Shown here in pieces: positions 12,541-22,418 of a stretch of DNA of 64,000 nt (its first letter is position 1; the number at the start of each line of letters is the position of its first letter). Source of the stretch: Aricia agestis. Its lineage: Eukaryota; Arthropoda; Insecta; Lepidoptera; Lycaenidae. Under the pieces are notes generated by a model. That model was given only the letters and a program-made list of their open reading frames with translations, was not told the DNA's origin and searched no databases. Where the stretch lies: NCBI RefSeq assembly GCF_905147365.1, contig NC_056428.1:42066001-42130000 (forward strand), given 5' to 3'. The translations under genes and the position numbers were made by a program.

Positions 12541-13351
12541 ACAGGGTGCAATAAAACCTTCCTGTCAAATTTTGATATATTGACCCTTGTTAAAAATAAA
12601 AATACACGTATTTTATCTTTTATAATCACTCAGTACTAAAATGTTGAGAAATAGCTTCCGAAAGTTATCCTAAAAAACCGGCCAAGTGAGAGTTGGACTC
12701 GCCCATGAATGATTCCGCAGTAGCAATAAGGTTTATTTTTATGAAATTAAGAGGTTTTTGATTTATTTTCATATTTCAGTTGATTTAATGGAAGTTAAAT
12801 TAAGGTTTACCATTCATGACGTATAAAAAAAACTACTGGCTAGATCTCGTTCGAACCAATTTTCGTTGGTAGTTTTTGGAGTTATGCACATCATAATATA
12901 TTTTTTTAGACTTATCATGCCCTACTTTAGAAGTTAGAGGGGAGGGGACACACCTTTTACCACTTTGGAAGAGTCTCTCTCGCAAACTATTCAGGTTAGA
13001 AAAAAATGATATTAGAAACCTCAATGTGATTTTTGAAGACCTATCCATAGATACCCCACACGCATAGGTTAGATGATTTTTTTTTTGTTTCAGTTGTATC
13101 TATGGGGACCCCTAAAATTTTAAATATTTTTTTATTTTTGTATCAAAATCTTAAAGCGGTTTACAGACTACATCTACTTACCAAATTTCAATCTTATAGC
13201 TCTTATAGTTTTGGAGAAAAGTGGCTGTGACATACGGACGGACAGACAGACATTAAAAAAAATACCACCAAATTTTTTTGGTTAAATGGACTTACCTAAT
13301 GATACCTAAGCCCTGGAAAAAAATTTTAAGGAAGGTTTAATTGCACCCTGT
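12541..13351. mobile_element. Terminal-inverted-repeat element, ~810 bp
   Basis: Starts acagggtgcaataaaacctt and ends with the reverse complement of acagggtgcaattaaacctt. The flanks (...ttat / ataat...) are consistent with a TA-type target. Inside are an aaccggccaagtg fragment (12676) and a GACGGACAGACAGAC stretch (13230). There is no transposase frame, so it is non-autonomous or chimaeric. Confidence 0.6.
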
Positions 13352-13400
13352 ATAATATTATTTTAATTGATAATTTAACACAACACCTACATGCTGTCCC

Positions 13401-13834
13401 AGCACGGGATTGTCGATCTAGAAGAAATAGATAAAAACAAGAAATAACTATAGTTTCGTGGAAAATAGTTCCTGATTTAAAGTAAATAAGGTCGTAGATT
13501 CATCGGCAACAATAATCATTTTTTATGTAAGTTTTTCGAGCAACTTTTACGACCTATTGTTTTGCGAGCTCGGATTTATAAACATTTTATAAAATGTTAC
13601 ACAATTTGTCTAGCACTTTGGCAATGTAGATTCTTTGAGGGTGGAATTATCAATTTTCCCACGCTAAACAATGGGTAATAAAAACAGTTCGCAAAATGCA
13701 CTTCAAAATAAAATAACATTGACAATGAATCTACGACCTTATTTACTTAAACGTAGGATTTTGTATCAAAAAAACTATAGTTATATTTTGTCTACGAAGA
13801 TCGGAAAGTGGAAACAAATTTCAATCCCCGTGCT
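13401..13834. mobile_element. MITE-like inverted-repeat element, ~434 bp
   Basis: Outer ends agcacgggattg and caatccccgtgct are inverted. An inner pair, agtaaataaggtcgtagatt (near 13482) and its reverse complement (near 13728), is almost perfect. No open frame. Confidence 0.55.
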
Positions 13835-13900
13835 AAGCAAGCAGGCGAGCGCTCGGTGCGTACGACAGCAGACGCGCATGCTATACGTCTCGACAATAGT

Positions 13901-14165
13901 ATAAAATTAAATTGAGAAATTTAAAAAAACCCCCGCCAAACAACTTTAAAAAGTAATGAAATAATATTTACTGCCTTTAAGTTCAAATAATTCCTAACTT
14001 GTGTAAAGTAATATTTTAGTCCATAATTGTTGTCACTGTGTGTCGGGGGACCGCCAAGTAAACTACAACCTACAACCGCCAAGTCGCTGATTATCTCCAT
14101 TCGGTTCGGATATAATGTTATGTGAAATCTCAAATCAAACATCTACATTAGCGGTCCCCCGACAC
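13901..14165. mobile_element. Truncated copy of the CCCCCGCCAAACAAC inverted-repeat element
   Basis: The left arm (acccccgccaaacaac ... gtgtgtcgggggaccgc) matches 14823-14958. At 14151 a gcggtcccccgacacacc block starts the opposite arm, but the sequence then switches to another repeat. It is therefore a broken relative of the element at 14816-15568. Confidence 0.6.
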
Positions 14166-14550
14166 ACCTGCTCTAAGTTGGCGAGGAGTTGGATCCTATT
14201 GATTACCAGGTGATGCTGCAGCACTAGGTCAACTTTCCATTAATATGTGTATACGTATATTCACAAATGCCACGAACTAGAATGAAATATAAAACCCATC
14301 AAACGAATACAAGTTGCTAACGGCCTTTCATGAACCAGATAAACCCTGGTTGTCCAGCACTGAGCAGGCTGATGATGATGAATTATAGCTAAGAACACTC
14401 TCGATTATGTCAGCTTTCAAACAAAAAAAACTAGATCAAAATCGGTCCATTCGTTTGGATGCTACGATGCCACGGACAGATACACACACAGACAAACAGA
14501 CAGACAGACACGTCAAACTTATAACACCCCTCTTTTTTGTCGGGGGTTAA
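14166..14550 (+). repeat. Dispersed repeat, copy 1 (ends gtcgggggttaaaaa)
   Basis: A ~370-bp block repeated in the same orientation at 15862-16230. Shared stretches include tattgattaccaggtgatgc, aaactagatcaaaatcggtc and cgtcaaacttataacacccc, ending gtcgggggttaaaaa. It resembles the 3' tail of a lepidopteran non-LTR element but has no coding sequence. Confidence 0.65.
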
Positions 14551-14815
14551 AAAAGGATTGAGCTGTGTTCCTATGTTTTATTTTTTTTGTATAATCTAGC
14601 CAAATCTGTTTTCTGGATGTTTGAACACAGCGGAAAATCTGGCAATTTTTTTGGGTTTTTGAACGTTCATATCTTATTTAATAATTAAATTATGAAAAAA
14701 AAGAAAACATAGGGACATTGTAGTAGTGGCCGTAGATATTCCGGAAAAAAATTATAACTCTACTAGCATTATCCAGGGAGGAAACAGGGGACAACGTTTG
14801 TATGGAAATAAAATT

Positions 14816-15160
14816 AAATTAAGAAATTTAAAAAACCCCCGCCAAACAACTTTAAAAAGTAATGAAATAATATATTTTACTGACTTTAAGTTTCAATAAT
14901 TCCTAAGTGTAAAGTGATATTTTAGTCCATAATTGTTGTCACGGTGTGTCGGGGGACCGCCAACAGTGTCTTTTGCATTTTGTATCGCCATGTCACTGAT
15001 TGTCTCGATTTGGTTCGCTGTGAACTGACCCTTAAACTATCTACATTAGCTGCGGTCCCCTGACACACTTTGACAACAATTATGGACTAAAATATCACTT
15101 TACACTTAGGAATTATTTAAACTTAAAGTCAGTAAAATATATTATTTCATTACTTTTTAA

Positions 15161-15196
<36 letters not shown>

Positions 15197-15568
15197 AAAT
15201 AAGGGGGCAAACGAGCAAACGGGTCACCTGATGGAAAGCAACTTCCGTCGCCCATGGACACTCGCAACATCAGAAGAGCTGCAAGTGCGTTGCCGGCCTT
15301 TTAAAAGGGAATAGGGTAATAGGGGAGGGTAGGGAAGGGAAGGGAAGGGAAGGGAATAGTTGAGGGTAGGGAAGGGAATAGGGTAGGGGTTAGGGGACTG
15401 GGCCTCCGGTGAACTCACTCACTCGGCGAAACACAGCGCAAGCGCTGTTTCACGCCGGTTTTCTGTGAGAACGTGGTATTTATCCGGTCGAGCCGGCCCA
15501 TTCGTGCCGAAGCATGGCTCTCCCACGTATAAAGTTGTTTGGCGGGGGTTTTTTAAATTTCTTAATTT
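14816..15568. mobile_element. Inverted-repeat element interrupted by a retroposon
   Basis: Left arm from aaattaagaaatttaaaaaa through the CCCCCGCC block to gtgtgtcgggggaccgc. The right arm is the inverse from gcggtcccctgacacac (about 15056), interrupted at 15164 and resuming at 15528 to finish cttaattt at 15568. Both arms are about 140-150 bp. No transposase. Confidence 0.7.
15164..15529 (-). mobile_element. Retroposon (SINE/LINE 3' end) nested in the element above
   Basis: A long T-run at the left is the poly(A) tail of a minus-strand insertion. The body contains a gggaagggaaggg minisatellite and the gtttcacgccggttttctgt and cggtcgagccggcccattcg blocks common in Lepidoptera. The insertion is flanked by TAAAGTT on both sides, which I read as a 7-bp target-site duplication of the host element. 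Confidence 0.65.
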
Positions 15569-15861
15569 TATTTTATTTCATTCTTTTTAAACTTGTGTTG
15601 GTTATAGTGCAGCATAATTCGTTTCTGTTGATAGAACAGGATCATAATATTATATCCCAATGAATACCATCTAGGAATGTCCTTTTGGATGAGGCCGTCA
15701 ATATGAGTCCAAACATGAAATCTCCACTTTGGGTTCACATGGAGCTCGGCTCCTATATAATCCAGGTGATGCTGCAGCAGCAGCATGCAAAAATTTATTG
15801 GTTATCTACGTCTTACTAGTTGTCGCAATTAAAATGAGCCCAAACACGAAACCATTGCTCT

Positions 15862-16230
15862 TAGTTGGTGAGGAGCTGGGTATCCTATTGATTACCAGGT
15901 GATGCTGCAGCATCAGGTCAACTTTCCATCAATGTGTAAATATTCATAAATGCGTGACATTTATGAACTAGAATGCAATAAAGCCCACCAAACGACTGCA
16001 AGTTGCTAATCGGCCCTTCACGAACCAGATGAACCGCGATTTTTCAGCACGGAGCAGGCTGATGATGATGAACTATAGCTAAGAACACTCTCAATTAAGT
16101 CAGCTTTCAAACAAAAAAAACTAGATCAAAATCGGTCCACCCGTTTGGATGTTACGATGCCACAGACAGACAGACAGACAGACACGTCAAACTTATAACA
16201 CCCCTCTTTTTTGTCGGGGGTTAAAAAAGG
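15862..16230 (+). repeat. Dispersed repeat, copy 2
   Basis: Direct repeat of 14166-14550 with scattered substitutions and the same gtcgggggttaaaaa end. It lies just right of the second copy of the CCCCCGCC-type element, so the pair of repeats may have moved or been duplicated together. Confidence 0.65.
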
Positions 16231-16946
16231 GCGGTGTGGACTCCTCTTAAATGTAGCTTTCTAATGAATGATGATATATTTTTTGAAATCGTTTCAGTAG
16301 TTCGGAGTTTATCGATTACATACATACAAAAAATCTTTCCTCTTTATAATAAAAAAAAGTAGATAAACTATTAAAGTAATAAAATCACAATACGCGCGCA
16401 CGCGATTCGTCCACCCTTCCCGCACTGCAACTAACCGTGCAGCCGCGCCGCTGCGCAGTGTTGCCAACGAAGGCGATTTTTTGACCGACTTCCAAAAAGG
16501 AGGAGGTAATACGTTCGGCTGTATGTATCTTTTTTTTTATGTCGACGCCCCCACCGAATAATCAGACAATGTGCTATTGTGGGGTTTTTGGTGTTATGCG
16601 ATTTTTGGCATCTAGAAGTCAAAATACATCATGTGAATTTTTTTCAGAATTTTTCTGTGGATATTTACAAAGATATAAAAAGTTGTGTGTTTATTCCATA
16701 ACAATACTTAAAATTGTATTTTACACCAAAAACTGGGCAATAGGCTTTTGCGAAAAAATATGTCAAAACGATTTGACGATAAACGACTATTACATGATTA
16801 TTCGGGTAAATACATTGCTGCCTACTGCACACTTCCACTCCTGCGCATCTCACTTTCACACTCCTTCCACTCAGGTAACCGCTGATCACCCGCCTCAGGT
16901 TCCCCAGACACCTAACTTCAGCTAACCGAACCTTTACAGCTGGCCA

Positions 16947-17135
16947 TCAAGCATTGTCGAAGGCGCCCTCTGTGTCCAGCGATAACACAACAGAAATTTT
17001 CTCCTTCTCTTTCTTCTTTCTGATGTGGTTCACTAACCTATAGAGGGCGTCTTCGGTGCACCTTTGGGGCATAAAGGCATATTGGTTGGGTTTTATTTTG
17101 GACAACTTATAGAATCTGAGTCGGACGACCATCAT
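16947..17135 (-). pseudogene. Non-LTR reverse transcriptase fragment
   Basis: The minus frame reads NQYAFMPQRCTEDALYRLV and then ISVVLSLDTEGAFDNA. These match the QxxF...R(S/C)T block (RT motif 2/3) and motif A (SLDxxGAFD, with the catalytic Asp) of non-LTR reverse transcriptases. Only about 60 residues remain; the endonuclease and the YADD box are absent. It is a dead fragment of an R1/Jockey-like LINE unrelated to the telomeric elements at right. Confidence 0.75.
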
Positions 17136-17990
17136 ATCGCGGTGATCATCTCAGTCCACTCACCCCCAGCCAGCAGTCTCAGACCAGCATCAGATCAGTC
17201 ATCGTAGAGGACAGGACCCAAGAGTCAGGAATAATCAGACTTTCTTCATTAACAAAAAATAATAATGTCTGACTGTCCCTGGCTAGCTTTTTTGGACGTC
17301 TTAAGTCGTCATAGACGTAAGAACGACCAGCGGTCGTTTTGGAAGATATCAAGTGATAAATTCCTGCCTAACATTCGTTAAATTATGTACATTGCTCATA
17401 TTTTTATTTTATACTTTACGGCTATTGTAGGAATCCGTCTTCTTCAGTTTTAAGGATATGTAATAATAATCTGTTTCGATTTTTGTAATCCACATGCGGG
17501 TTTTCTCACAAACAAGGATGTATGGGCAATACTCGGTACAAAATAAACTAATCGTGACCGTTAAGCAGCGAGATCTGTTACAAATTAACGAGAACGGATT
17601 TAGATATTTTCTTCTTTCGAAAAGACTCCTAAGAAGTACTTCAAACTGTCACGACAGTACTTGTTTCACGCCTGCAAGCAACTGTCAGACAGTCAAACAT
17701 TAATCGTGGAAGTTATCCTGCAGCTCCTAATGGGACCCAATTCAGTATTTAATTAGGAATGTGATTGCTAGCTACTATAAGATGTGCTGTTATAGTGTGT
17801 TGTGTGAATATTGTATTGTATTGTAACTTGACAAGTTTTTAACATAGTTTTGATCCTGATTACTTTGAACTGTATTACGATGTAGATAGAAGTCGACGAT
17901 TAAAGCACCGTCATATAAGAAAGGCCTATGATGCTCTCGGAAGATTGTCTAAAGCAATTTCCTGCAATTATCATTCATTTTATTAGAACA

Positions 17991-17994
17991 CTAG
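17991..17994 (-). mobile_element. Helitron-like 3' terminus on the minus strand
   Basis: On the minus strand cgaagtcgcgggcaacag leads into CTAG followed by T, the common lepidopteran Helitron end. The element would extend rightwards into the repeats at 18105-18560. Confidence 0.5.
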
Positions 17995-18104
17995 CTGTTG
18001 CCCGCGACTTCGTCCGTGTGGACTTTAGTTTATAGTTGTTCCCGTAAATCGACTGAGTTGTTTACGCGCACATCAGTAAAGTATATTGTGTTGTTAGTAT
18101 CTCC

Positions 18105-18560
18105 AATCTCCATGCCAAATTTCATCAAAATAGATTAAATAGTTTAGGCGAGAATCGAAGCGAGAAAGTTTATTGTGCGGGAACCGTATATTTTCCGGTA
18201 TAAAAAGTATCCCTTGTCCTTTTCCGAGACTGAAAGTATTGTCATACCAAATTTCATCAAAATAGATTGAATAGTTTAGGCGATAACCATAAAAGTTTAT
18301 TGTGCGGGAACCGTACATTTTCCGGGACAAAATTAGTGCTCCTTGATTTCCTTGTCCTTTCCCGAGACTCAAAGTATCTCCATACCAAATTCCATCAAAA
18401 TAGATTGAACAGTTTACGCGCAAATCATAAAAGTACTTATATTGTGTAGTAACCGTACATTTTTCCGGGACAAAATGTATCCTATGTTCTTTTTCAGAAC
18501 TCAAAGTATCTTTATACCAAATTTCAGCAAAATGGGTCCAACCCATGAAGCTAATACTTG
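18105..18560. repeat. Four degenerate ~125-bp tandem repeats
   Basis: The phrase taccaaatttcatcaaaata, followed by a gattgaatagttta-like stretch and then accgtacattttccgg, recurs near 18112, 18245, 18384 and 18516. A 150-codon minus frame here is repetitive for this reason and is not a gene. Confidence 0.7.
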
Positions 18561-18845
18561 AAGGTCCAGCCGTTTACGCGTGATGTCGTGACCACGCGAA
18601 ACATAACGTTCCGACAGCTTCGCCCGCGTAAATTAGATATTTCACAGTCAAATTAGTCTACAAAAATTAGCCTATGATCCTTCGCGTGGTCTACTTCTTA
18701 TCTGTGCCAAATAACAGAAAAATTGCTCCAGTAGTTCGTGAGATAAGCCCTTTCAAATAACTTCCCCCATTTTCTCCACATTTTCCACTATTTCTTCGCT
18801 CTTATTAGTTTTAGCGTGATAAAATATATTAGTATGGATACACAA

Positions 18846-18972
18846 TATAATATTTAATACACACCCATGACCTAAGGTCATCGAAAACTTTTGGTCCGTC
18901 GGCGGGATTCGAACCCGCGACCCCCAGCATGAGCTACCACGCGCTCAACCGCTGAGTCACAGAGGTCGTCAA
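18846..18972 (-). mobile_element. tRNA-derived SINE
   Basis: Read on the minus strand, a tRNA-like head has an A-box (tgactcagcggttgagcgc) and a perfect B-box (ggttcgaatcc, at 18908-18918 on +). It is followed by gacggaccaaaagttttcga and an AT-rich tail. The RNA polymerase III boxes are intact but the acceptor stem does not close, so it is a SINE and not a tRNA gene. Confidence 0.75.
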
Positions 18973-19104
18973 ATTATATAAGCTCTTTTCACGTTCCAGT
19001 CATCAAATCTGAAGCCTATAGCCTTCCTGGGCTTAGACAGCGAGAGGCGCAGTCAGCTGCGTTATGTTTAGAGCTAACGTGCGACCAATTGTGCGGGTCT
19101 AAGT

Positions 19105-20253
19105 TTGTTAACATTCACGCGAAAACATCCCATCATAACACCTAAAAACTGTCGCCTTGCTCAACTCATTGTGGCTGATGCCCACAAAAACTCTCTTCAT
19201 GGAGGACCGCAAGCCACTTTATGTCTCGTTCAGACGATATATTGGATCATTAGTGGCAAACAGATGGCAAAATCTCATTACCGTTCATGTGTCATATGTG
19301 TCAAAAACGCCGCCATCTCAAAAACACCTTTGATGGGTCAACTACCTACAGCTAGGATCGCTCCATCTCGACCGTTCAGCCGCAGTGGAGTGGACTACAC
19401 TGGCCCAATCCAAATAAGAATGAGCAGGTTAGGTTATCGCTTTGTTTATTTGTGTGGCAACAAGAGCCATCCATTTAGAGGTTGTAAGTGACCTAACATC
19501 GGAAGGCTTCTTACAGGCTTTCAAGAGATTTGTAGCCAGACGTGGGCATTGTTCAAATCTTTGGAGTGACAATGGCACGAATTTTATTGGAGCATCAACT
19601 GAGCTCAAAAAACTTTATATAACTGAGCAGAAGCAGCTGCTCACAGAAGTTGCCGAAGCATTAGCAGTCAATAATTGTGAATGGCATTTTATACCCCCCC
19701 CCATTCATCCAACTTTGGAGGTTTGTGGGAGGCAGGTGTAAAATCGGTAGAGTACCGCTTGAAAAGAATCGTTGGCAACTCCACCCTAACCTACGAGGAG
19801 ATGGCAACGGTCCTTGCTCAAGTGGAAGCATGTCTGAACTCTCGTCCGTTGTCTGTGATCAAGGACGATCCAGACACCATTTTGACACCCGGACATTTTC
19901 TCATCGGAGAACCACTGGTAACAGTTCCTAATCAGAACCTAGAGACATTAAATGTAAGTTCATTAAGGAGGTGGCAGCACGCTCAACGCATGCTTCAGGC
20001 TTTTTGGCGACAATGGTCGCAAGAATACCTCACAAAATTTTTAGTGCGATATAAAGCGAATTCAGCGTCCATTCACCAATTCAAAATTGGTGACTCTGTT
20101 ATCATTAAGGAAGATAACATGCCTCCCTGTCGCTGGCTTTATGGCAGAGTGACTGCCACTCATCCTGGCAAAGACAATATAGTACGTGTAGTTACTCTTC
20201 GAACGAAGTCAGGTTATCTTAAGAGACCTACTTCAAAACAAAACCGCATTTAG
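19105..20253 (+). pseudogene. BEL/Pao-type retrotransposon integrase, frameshifted
   Basis: Three overlapping frames together give the C-terminal part of a Pol polyprotein. They hold a zinc-binding N-terminus (H...H...CxxC, with CVICVKN), the D-D-E core (SGVDYTGP, LWSDNGTNF, GGLWEAGVK), then the BEL/Pao-specific tail (LLQAFWRQWSQEYL-like and GDSVIIKEDNMPPCRWLYGR). Frame changes near 19470 and 19700 break it, and the protease and RT are missing. The frame ends at a TAG that is itself part of a (TTAGG)4 block, so the usual C-terminal KL-LP ending has been lost at that junction. Confidence 0.85.
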
Positions 20254-20266
20254 GTTAGGTTAGGTT

Positions 20267-20269
<3 letters not shown>
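20250..20269. repeat. Interstitial telomeric repeat, (TTAGG)4
   Basis: Four perfect TTAGG units sit between the BEL/Pao fragment and a 42-base T-run, which is the poly(A) of the minus-strand element. It lies 8.6 kb inside the first long telomeric array. Confidence 0.95.
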
Positions 20270-20314
<45 letters not shown>

Positions 20315-20394
20315 TATATATGTATTACATACACTACTTTCATATATTAATTGCTAATTATTTTGGAGTACAAATACATACAAGATTTTATTGC

Positions 20395-20436
<42 letters not shown>

Positions 20437-20581
20437 ATATGTATTACATACACTACTTTCATATATTAATAGCTAATTATAAGTTGATTTGGCTTTAACG
20501 GTTATTGCTGTTACAAATTACCAGCATTTATACTAACAATATTTATGGCATTACTATGGCAATATCACGTAGCGGCGACGG

Positions 20582-22015
20582 TTATTCGGTGACGTTAAAG
20601 GTGTTCTGAGTACTGTTTAACCACGAGGGCTCCACGTACTCTTCGTCCTCTGGTTCGTATGCCACCGCCGCTCGCGCTATGGCTTCCCACTTACGTCGAA
20701 TCGGACACTCCGCGCTAAACGCACTATGTTCCGCGTTCAATCCCTCCTTTTTACAATTTACACAGCAGGGTTTTACACCTGCCTTCAGCCCTTCACACTC
20801 CGACTTGTGGTGTGGTCCGGAACAATGGCCGCACTTCACTTGGGTCGCGCTTTCGGTGCAGAATCGCCTTCCATGCCCATACCCTAGACAGTGCGAGCAC
20901 TGTATTAGGGGAGACTGGTCGGCGACTCTCACTCTCTGCATATCTATATATGCGCGGCCTGCTTTGGTGAAGCACTGCCATATATCCGGAGACACCTCAA
21001 GTATTACATGCTCAGTGTGAGGGTCTCTTCCTTTCCTTCTATATTTTACGCGTACCCTATCCTCATCTCCGTCCAGAACGTACTGTATGAGGTGTTTGTT
21101 CTGATTACGGATTGCGTCACAGATGTCGTCATCCGTATTCGACTTCAACACCCCGTACAGTATGATCTGGGGGTCCTTGTTTCTTACTGTCTCTACCTCA
21201 AACTTCTCTCCCGCACACTTCACTAACTTTCTCTTTGCTCTGTCTCTTTCATTTTTGTCTCTAAATCCTATTAATACTTTCCTCCCCTTCCCTTTTCTGA
21301 TCCTCTCTACCTGAAATCCTTCCTTTTTCGCTTCTATTATTTTCCCTACGCTATTCACTATCTCCTGTCCTGTCAGATCATTTTCCTTATCCGTAATTGC
21401 TAAGGAGTGGACAGTTACAGGCCCCGATCTCGAAGGTGAGGTTTTCACCACCTCCTTCGCTGCCTTAGCCGCATAACTCTCCACTACCTCAGCGGTGTCC
21501 TTCTTAGTTTCATATGTTATTCTATCGTTTAACTTCTCTACATATTCGTCTATCCTACCTGCCATAAAATCCCTTAACTCTTCCATATTTACATGAAGTT
21601 TTTCCTTTAATTTTTGATACATTGCGACCAACAGCTCGTGGCAGTTGCATTCGTCGCAATTTAATTTATGTTCGCATTGTACCTCCATATCTTTCTTCTC
21701 TATGTTATTCTCGTTTGCTTTTCCTGCCGAGCCTCCCCTGAATAGTTCCTTTATCTCCTCCATTTTTCTATCCAATTTTTCCAGATTGTCTGCTAGACCA
21801 GACCTCAAATCACCTCTCATGTTTCTGGTCTGGTTTAGCAGCCAAATACTATTTTTAATTGTGCCACTTGTCTCTGTCAGGAGAGCCTCTGCAGGATCGA
21901 CTGGGCTTTGTACGATAGGAGGATTTTTTGGGACATGTATTTGAATTTCGGGAGCGGATCGTTTTTTATTTCTTTGGGGGGGTTTCGCGTCTTTCGGGGT
22001 ACGGACCGTTGCCAT
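20582..22015 (-). CDS. Gag-like ORF1 protein, 477 aa
   Basis: An intact frame from ATG (MATVRTPKDAKPPQ). The N-terminal third is charged and probably coiled (EKLDRKMEEIKELF). The centre (residues ~190-330) resembles the RRM-like domain of non-LTR Gag proteins. The C-terminus has CCHC knuckles CSHCLGYGHGRRFC and CGHCSGPHHKSEC plus a third longer Cys/His set (CVNCKKEGLNAEH...C). In this family ORF1 coats element RNA. ORF2 would normally follow, but the 3' UTR and poly(A) follow instead. It could be a fusion of an ORF1 to a foreign 3' end, but the open frame argues for fairly recent function. Confidence 0.8.
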   Translation of the reverse strand: MATVRTPKDAKPPQRNKKRSAPEIQIHVPKNPPIVQSPVDPAEALLTETSGTIKNSIWLLNQTRNMRGDLRSGLADNLEKLDRKMEEIKELFRGGSAGKANENNIEKKDMEVQCEHKLNCDECNCHELLVAMYQKLKEKLHVNMEELRDFMAGRIDEYVEKLNDRITYETKKDTAEVVESYAAKAAKEVVKTSPSRSGPVTVHSLAITDKENDLTGQEIVNSVGKIIEAKKEGFQVERIRKGKGRKVLIGFRDKNERDRAKRKLVKCAGEKFEVETVRNKDPQIILYGVLKSNTDDDICDAIRNQNKHLIQYVLDGDEDRVRVKYRRKGRDPHTEHVILEVSPDIWQCFTKAGRAYIDMQRVRVADQSPLIQCSHCLGYGHGRRFCTESATQVKCGHCSGPHHKSECEGLKAGVKPCCVNCKKEGLNAEHSAFSAECPIRRKWEAIARAAVAYEPEDEEYVEPSWLNSTQNTFNVTE

Positions 22016-22130
22016 TTTATATCAAATACAGGGGAAACGCGTCGATTTTTAAAAATATAAAATATAAAAAGTGTAGTGAGTCTATGTAAATAATGTGTAA
22101 AATTTTCTTTGTCAAAATATTTAAAAGTCC

Positions 22131-22417
22131 TAATACTAATCTGTTGTCCCAATAGGAATCAACCAGTCAATTGAATTGTCAATTAATATATAATGTATAG
22201 CTAAAATAATAAAATTTACTTTAAAATATATCACACTGAAACACTACACTACTTATCCTAATCGGTTGCCCCAATAGGGGACAGCCGGTCAATTATCTTG
22301 TGAGTATGTATATATAAAATTACAAATTAAAACTGTAAAAACAGACGTCACAATATAAAATGTATATACAAAGTCACTACTCTAACAGACGCCCCAATAG
22401 GGAAGCGAACTGGTCTA
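22131..22417 (-). repeat. 5' UTR tandem motifs of the minus-strand element
   Basis: Three related blocks about 121 bp apart, each centred on a CCCAATAGG core (22148, 22272, 22391) with similar flanks (...aatcggttgccccaatagggg...). Tandem promoter-bearing monomers at the 5' end are known from other LINEs. Here promoter function is inference. Confidence 0.6.
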
Positions 22418-22418
22418 A

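Larger units (their letters stand above)
20270..22417 (-). mobile_element. Minus-strand gag-only non-LTR element, double poly(A) tail
   Basis: The order on the minus strand is: 5' UTR with ~120-bp tandem motifs (22417-22016), one ORF (22015-20582), a 3' UTR, poly(A) at 20432-20396, a second copy of the last ~90 bp of the 3' UTR, a second poly(A) at 20311-20270, then CCTAA repeats. The doubled tail suggests a short 5'-truncated copy inserted at the tail of the first. There is no ORF2. Poly(A) followed by CCTAA is the TRAS insertion direction, opposite to the main stack. Confidence 0.7.

Noticed and set aside
18890..18965. A tRNA gene
   Set aside because: A and B boxes are present but the acceptor and anticodon arms do not fold properly, and a SINE-type tail follows. 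It is a tRNA-derived SINE.
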